Below are positions 6,604-8,215 of a DNA stretch of 8,215 nt, one piece after another. Numbering within the stretch: the stretch's first letter is position 1; the number at the start of each line of letters is the position of its first letter. Under the pieces are notes generated by a model. It was not told where the DNA came from, made no database searches, and saw nothing but the letters and a program-made list of their open reading frames with translations. The stretch spans positions 1-8,215 of the forward strand of contig JAENXP010000074.1 in assembly GCA_016649475.1 (NCBI GenBank), given 5' to 3'. The stretch is from Burkholderiales bacterium. Its GTDB lineage: Bacteria > Pseudomonadota > Gammaproteobacteria > Burkholderiales > SG8-39. Made by a program: the position numbers and the translations under genes.

Positions 6604-6632
6604 ATGATATTATTTTTGACCCTTACTGTCAA
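6604..6632 (-). promoter_or_regulatory. Sigma70-type promoter of the yceD-rpmF-plsX-fab operon
   Basis: On the minus strand a perfect -35 TTGACA (6627-6632) is followed, 17 bases later, by TATCAT (6604-6609; five of six matches to TATAAT). Transcription would start near 6596-6598, directly before the yceD ATG at 6595. Spacing and match make this the best promoter in the window. The -35 lies in a symmetric inverted repeat shared with the divergent gene. Confidence 0.75.
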
Positions 6633-6633
6633 A
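6615..6633. repeat. Inverted repeat TTTGAC-N7-GTCAAA between the divergent genes
   Basis: A perfect six-base inverted repeat with a seven-base centre sits midway in the divergent region. Each arm carries a -35-like hexamer: TTGACA for the minus operon and TTGACC (6616-6621) for the plus strand. A plus-strand -10 is poor; CAAAAT at 6641-6646 is 19 bases away. The symmetry may be just two back-to-back -35 boxes, or it may be an operator for a dimeric regulator. No regulator gene is in the window. Confidence 0.5.
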
Positions 6634-6656
6634 GGAAAAACAAAATTTTCAATGCC

Positions 6657-7088
6657 TTGCCGAGGTTTTTGATATTTTGGGCGCTGCTCGCCCCAGCCCA
6701 TGCCCAAATATATAAATGGGTGGACGAAAAAGGCATAACCCATTACGGCGAGCACCCGCCCCAAGGCACAAAAGCCCGGGAGCTGGAGCAGCGCCTGGCC
6801 AATCCGGCGCCGGCACCAGGAAACACTGCGCAGCCGAGTTGGCAGGAGAAAGAACTGGAGTTCCGCGCCCGCCGCATTACAGCCGAACAGGCTGAGGCGA
6901 AGCAAAAGCAGCAGGAAACCGCGAATCGCCAGGCGTGCAACCAGGCGCGCGATCGTCTGGCTCAGTTGAAAATGGCGCGGGGCACCTACCGGCTCGACGA
7001 AAAAGGCGAGCGCGTGTACCAAAGCGATGAGGAACAGCGGGCCTTGATCGCGCAGCACGAACGACTGCTCTCAGAGCGTTGCCGCTAG
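6657..7088 (+). CDS. Secreted DUF4124-domain protein
   Basis: Small exported protein of unknown function, 143 residues from the TTG chosen here. A short signal peptide (residues 1-16, FLIFWALLAPAHA then Gln17) should be cut after AHA, placing the protein in the periplasm. The DUF4124 motif follows at once: QIYKWVDEKGITHYGEHPP at 17-35. A proline-rich linker (49-60) leads to a charged, Gln/Glu/Ala-rich, probably helical or coiled-coil stretch (62-105). The end carries RLDEKGERVYQSDEEQR. Cys94 and Cys142 could form a disulfide. The start is uncertain: no in-frame ATG or GTG lies suitably close. TTG at 6657 is possible, ATT at 6645 has the better-placed AAGGA, and an ATG at 6652 is out of frame. 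The frame is open back to 6522, but that overlaps yceD. In E. coli Maf (YceF) lies directly beside yceD, so this gene is an insertion relative to that order. Confidence 0.8.
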   Translation: MPRFLIFWALLAPAHAQIYKWVDEKGITHYGEHPPQGTKARELEQRLANPAPAPGNTAQPSWQEKELEFRARRITAEQAEAKQKQQETANRQACNQARDRLAQLKMARGTYRLDEKGERVYQSDEEQRALIAQHERLLSERCR

Positions 7089-7162
7089 CGTACCCTGCAA
7101 ATGGGGTTAGCGCTGTCGCGCCGTGCAGTTTCGCGCGAATCCGTGGTTAAATCCGGTCACCT

Positions 7163-7750
7163 ATGCAATCGACGCCGCAAATCGTTCTTGCCTCGACTTC
7201 GAGATACCGACGCGAGCTGCTCGCCCGACTTGGGCTCCCATTCGAGGTTGCGTCCCCGCACGTGGACGAAACTGCGCTGCCGAACGAAGCGCCGCAGGAC
7301 ACGGCAAGGCGCCTGGCCGAAGCCAAGGCGCGCGCGGTGGCGCAGCGCTATCCCCGAGCCATCGTGATCGGTTCGGACCAGGTAGCCGTGCTCGAAGGCA
7401 TGCCGCTGGGAAAACCGGGAAATCACGCCAATGCCCTGCGTCAGCTCAAGGCCATGCGCGGCAAGGAGGTGTCGTTCCATACCGCCTTGTGCGTTTGCCA
7501 TGCCGCCAGCGGCCAGGCGCCGACGCGGGTGGTGCCTTTCCACGTGCGTTTTCGCGATTACACCGACGCGCAGATCGAGCGCTATCTTCAGCGCGAGCAG
7601 CCCTATGACTGCGCCGGCAGCGCCCGCTGCGAGGGCCTGGGCATAGCACTCATCGCCGAAATGCGCGGCACCGACCCCAACGCCCTGATTGGGCTGCCTC
7701 TGATTGCGCTCACGGAAATGCTCGCCGCGCAGGGCATCAGCGTCCTGTAG
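7163..7750 (+). CDS. yceF: Maf-type nucleotide pyrophosphatase, YceF (7-methyl-GTP) subgroup
   Basis: House-cleaning pyrophosphatase that hydrolyses non-canonical nucleoside triphosphates; the E. coli YceF branch prefers 7-methyl-GTP. Its 195 residues are of normal size. Maf blocks in order are LASTSRYRRELL (9-20), SDQV with the likely catalytic Asp72, GKPG (83-86), DCAGSARCEGLG (149-160) and GTDPNALIGLPL (169-180). The CAGSA-CEGLG and DPNALIGLPLI wording matches the YceF branch more than the dTTP/UTP-cleaving YhdE branch; this is my recollection of the families, and no alignment was made. The ATG at 7163 has no clear ribosome site. A 74-bp gap separates it from the DUF4124 gene, with a possible extended -10 (TGG-TTAAAT, 7144-7152). 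In E. coli yceF is also divergent from the yceD-rpmF-fab operon, which supports the call. Confidence 0.93.
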   Translation: MQSTPQIVLASTSRYRRELLARLGLPFEVASPHVDETALPNEAPQDTARRLAEAKARAVAQRYPRAIVIGSDQVAVLEGMPLGKPGNHANALRQLKAMRGKEVSFHTALCVCHAASGQAPTRVVPFHVRFRDYTDAQIERYLQREQPYDCAGSARCEGLGIALIAEMRGTDPNALIGLPLIALTEMLAAQGISVL

Positions 7751-7764
7751 ACACTGCGGCGAAT

Positions 7765-8215
7765 ATGGGCACCGGAGCGCTGTACCTGATCCCGACCACG
7801 CTGGGCGAGAGCGCGCTTGCGGCGGTCATTCCGCAGGAGGTACAGCAGCGTGTGCGCACGCTGGACTATTTCGTCGCCGAGAATCCGAAGACTGCACGCG
7901 CCTACCTGAAGCAAACGGGCATGATGAAACCGCTGCAGGAACTGCACATCGCCACCCTGAACGAGCATACGCCGCCTGAAGCCATAGCCAGCCTGGCGGC
8001 GCCGCTGCTGGCCGGAAACGATGTCGGCGTCATGTCCGAGGCGGGCTGCCCCGGCGTTGCCGACCCCGGCGCAAAGCTGGTGCTGTACGCACAGCAGCAC
8101 GCAATCCGTGTCGTGCCCCTCGTGGGCCCCTCCTCCATCCTGCTTGCCCTCATGGCCTCGGGCCTCAACGGGCAGCGTTTCACCTTTCACGGCTATCTGC
8201 CGGTGGCGGACGGCG
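7765..8215 (+). CDS. SAM-dependent methyltransferase, RsmI-like tetrapyrrole-methylase fold (3' end cut off)
   Basis: First 150 residues of a methyltransferase that continues past the window end. It has the fold signatures of RsmI, the 16S rRNA C1402 2'-O-methyltransferase: LYLIPTTLGE at 6-15, FVAENPKTARAYLK at 36-49, the SAM-binding MSEAGCPGVADPG at 90-102, and VPLVGPSSILLALMASGLNGQRF at 117-139. RsmI itself normally reads SDAGTPxxxDPG and AEDTR at the matching places, so this looks like the RsmI-like paralogue that often accompanies maf in Betaproteobacteria and whose substrate I do not know. It should not be named rsmI. The ATG at 7765 is 15 bases after the maf stop with a weak upstream site (GCGGCG), so the two are probably cotranscribed. 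Confidence 0.88.
   Translation, partial: MGTGALYLIPTTLGESALAAVIPQEVQQRVRTLDYFVAENPKTARAYLKQTGMMKPLQELHIATLNEHTPPEAIASLAAPLLAGNDVGVMSEAGCPGVADPGAKLVLYAQQHAIRVVPLVGPSSILLALMASGLNGQRFTFHGYLPVADG

Noticed and set aside
6537..7058. Minus-strand frame of about 173 codons opposite the DUF4124 gene
   Set aside because: The opposite strand shows a signal peptide plus the DUF4124 motif. The hydrophobic look of the minus frame mirrors the charged codons of the real gene.
7144..7152. Extended -10-like TGG-TTAAAT before maf
   Set aside because: Only four of six matches to the -10 box and no -35 at a fitting distance; too weak to list as a promoter.
7603..8190. Minus-strand frame of about 195 codons opposite the maf end and the methyltransferase start
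   Set aside because: The plus strand encodes clear Maf and RsmI-like motifs; the minus frame has none.

Overview
This window is a conserved housekeeping segment of a GC-rich proteobacterial chromosome. Gene content, gene order and protein wording point to a Betaproteobacterium (for example the FabF N-terminus [19 protein letters not shown], a cysteine-free 59-residue L32, and a ygfX-like gene directly after fabF). The exact order or genus cannot be fixed from the sequence alone.

Layout. A long minus-strand operon fills about 6.6 kb and reads from right to left: yceD (DUF177) - rpmF (ribosomal protein L32) - plsX - fabH - fabD - fabG - acpP - fabF - ygfX-like. At the left edge, five bases after the ygfX-like stop, an ATG on the minus strand may be the first codon of the next gene. 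In many Betaproteobacteria that gene is rpoE. From about 6657 rightwards the genes run on the plus strand: a small secreted DUF4124 protein, a YceF-type Maf nucleotide pyrophosphatase, and the first 150 codons of an RsmI-like SAM-dependent methyltransferase cut by the window end. The two groups diverge from a 61-bp region (6596-6656). This region holds a near-perfect sigma70 promoter for the minus operon, and its -35 box lies in a symmetric inverted repeat.

How the genes work together. PlsX makes acyl-phosphate for phospholipid synthesis. FabD charges malonyl onto ACP (AcpP), FabH starts and FabF extends the acyl chain, and FabG reduces the keto group. YceD and L32 tie the operon to ribosome synthesis. 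YceF-type Maf and the RsmI-like methyltransferase are housekeeping nucleotide and RNA-modification type functions; in E. coli yceF is likewise divergent from yceD-rpmF-plsX-fab.

Expression architecture is the most interesting part. Three enzyme junctions are tightly joined: plsX/fabH and fabD/fabG by ATGA overlaps, fabF/ygfX by a TTGA overlap. In contrast, the two small genes whose products are needed in large amounts, rpmF and acpP, each have the same AAGGAG Shine-Dalgarno seven bases before ATG. They are set off from the enzyme genes by spacers with strong inverted repeats that lack T-tracts. The operon promoter puts the predicted transcript start only one to three bases before the yceD ATG. 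Three genes (fabF, ygfX-like, the DUF4124 gene) appear to start with TTG. FabG has Asp where the family normally has its catalytic-tetrad Asn. I see no mobile element, CRISPR array, tRNA, phage or defence gene.
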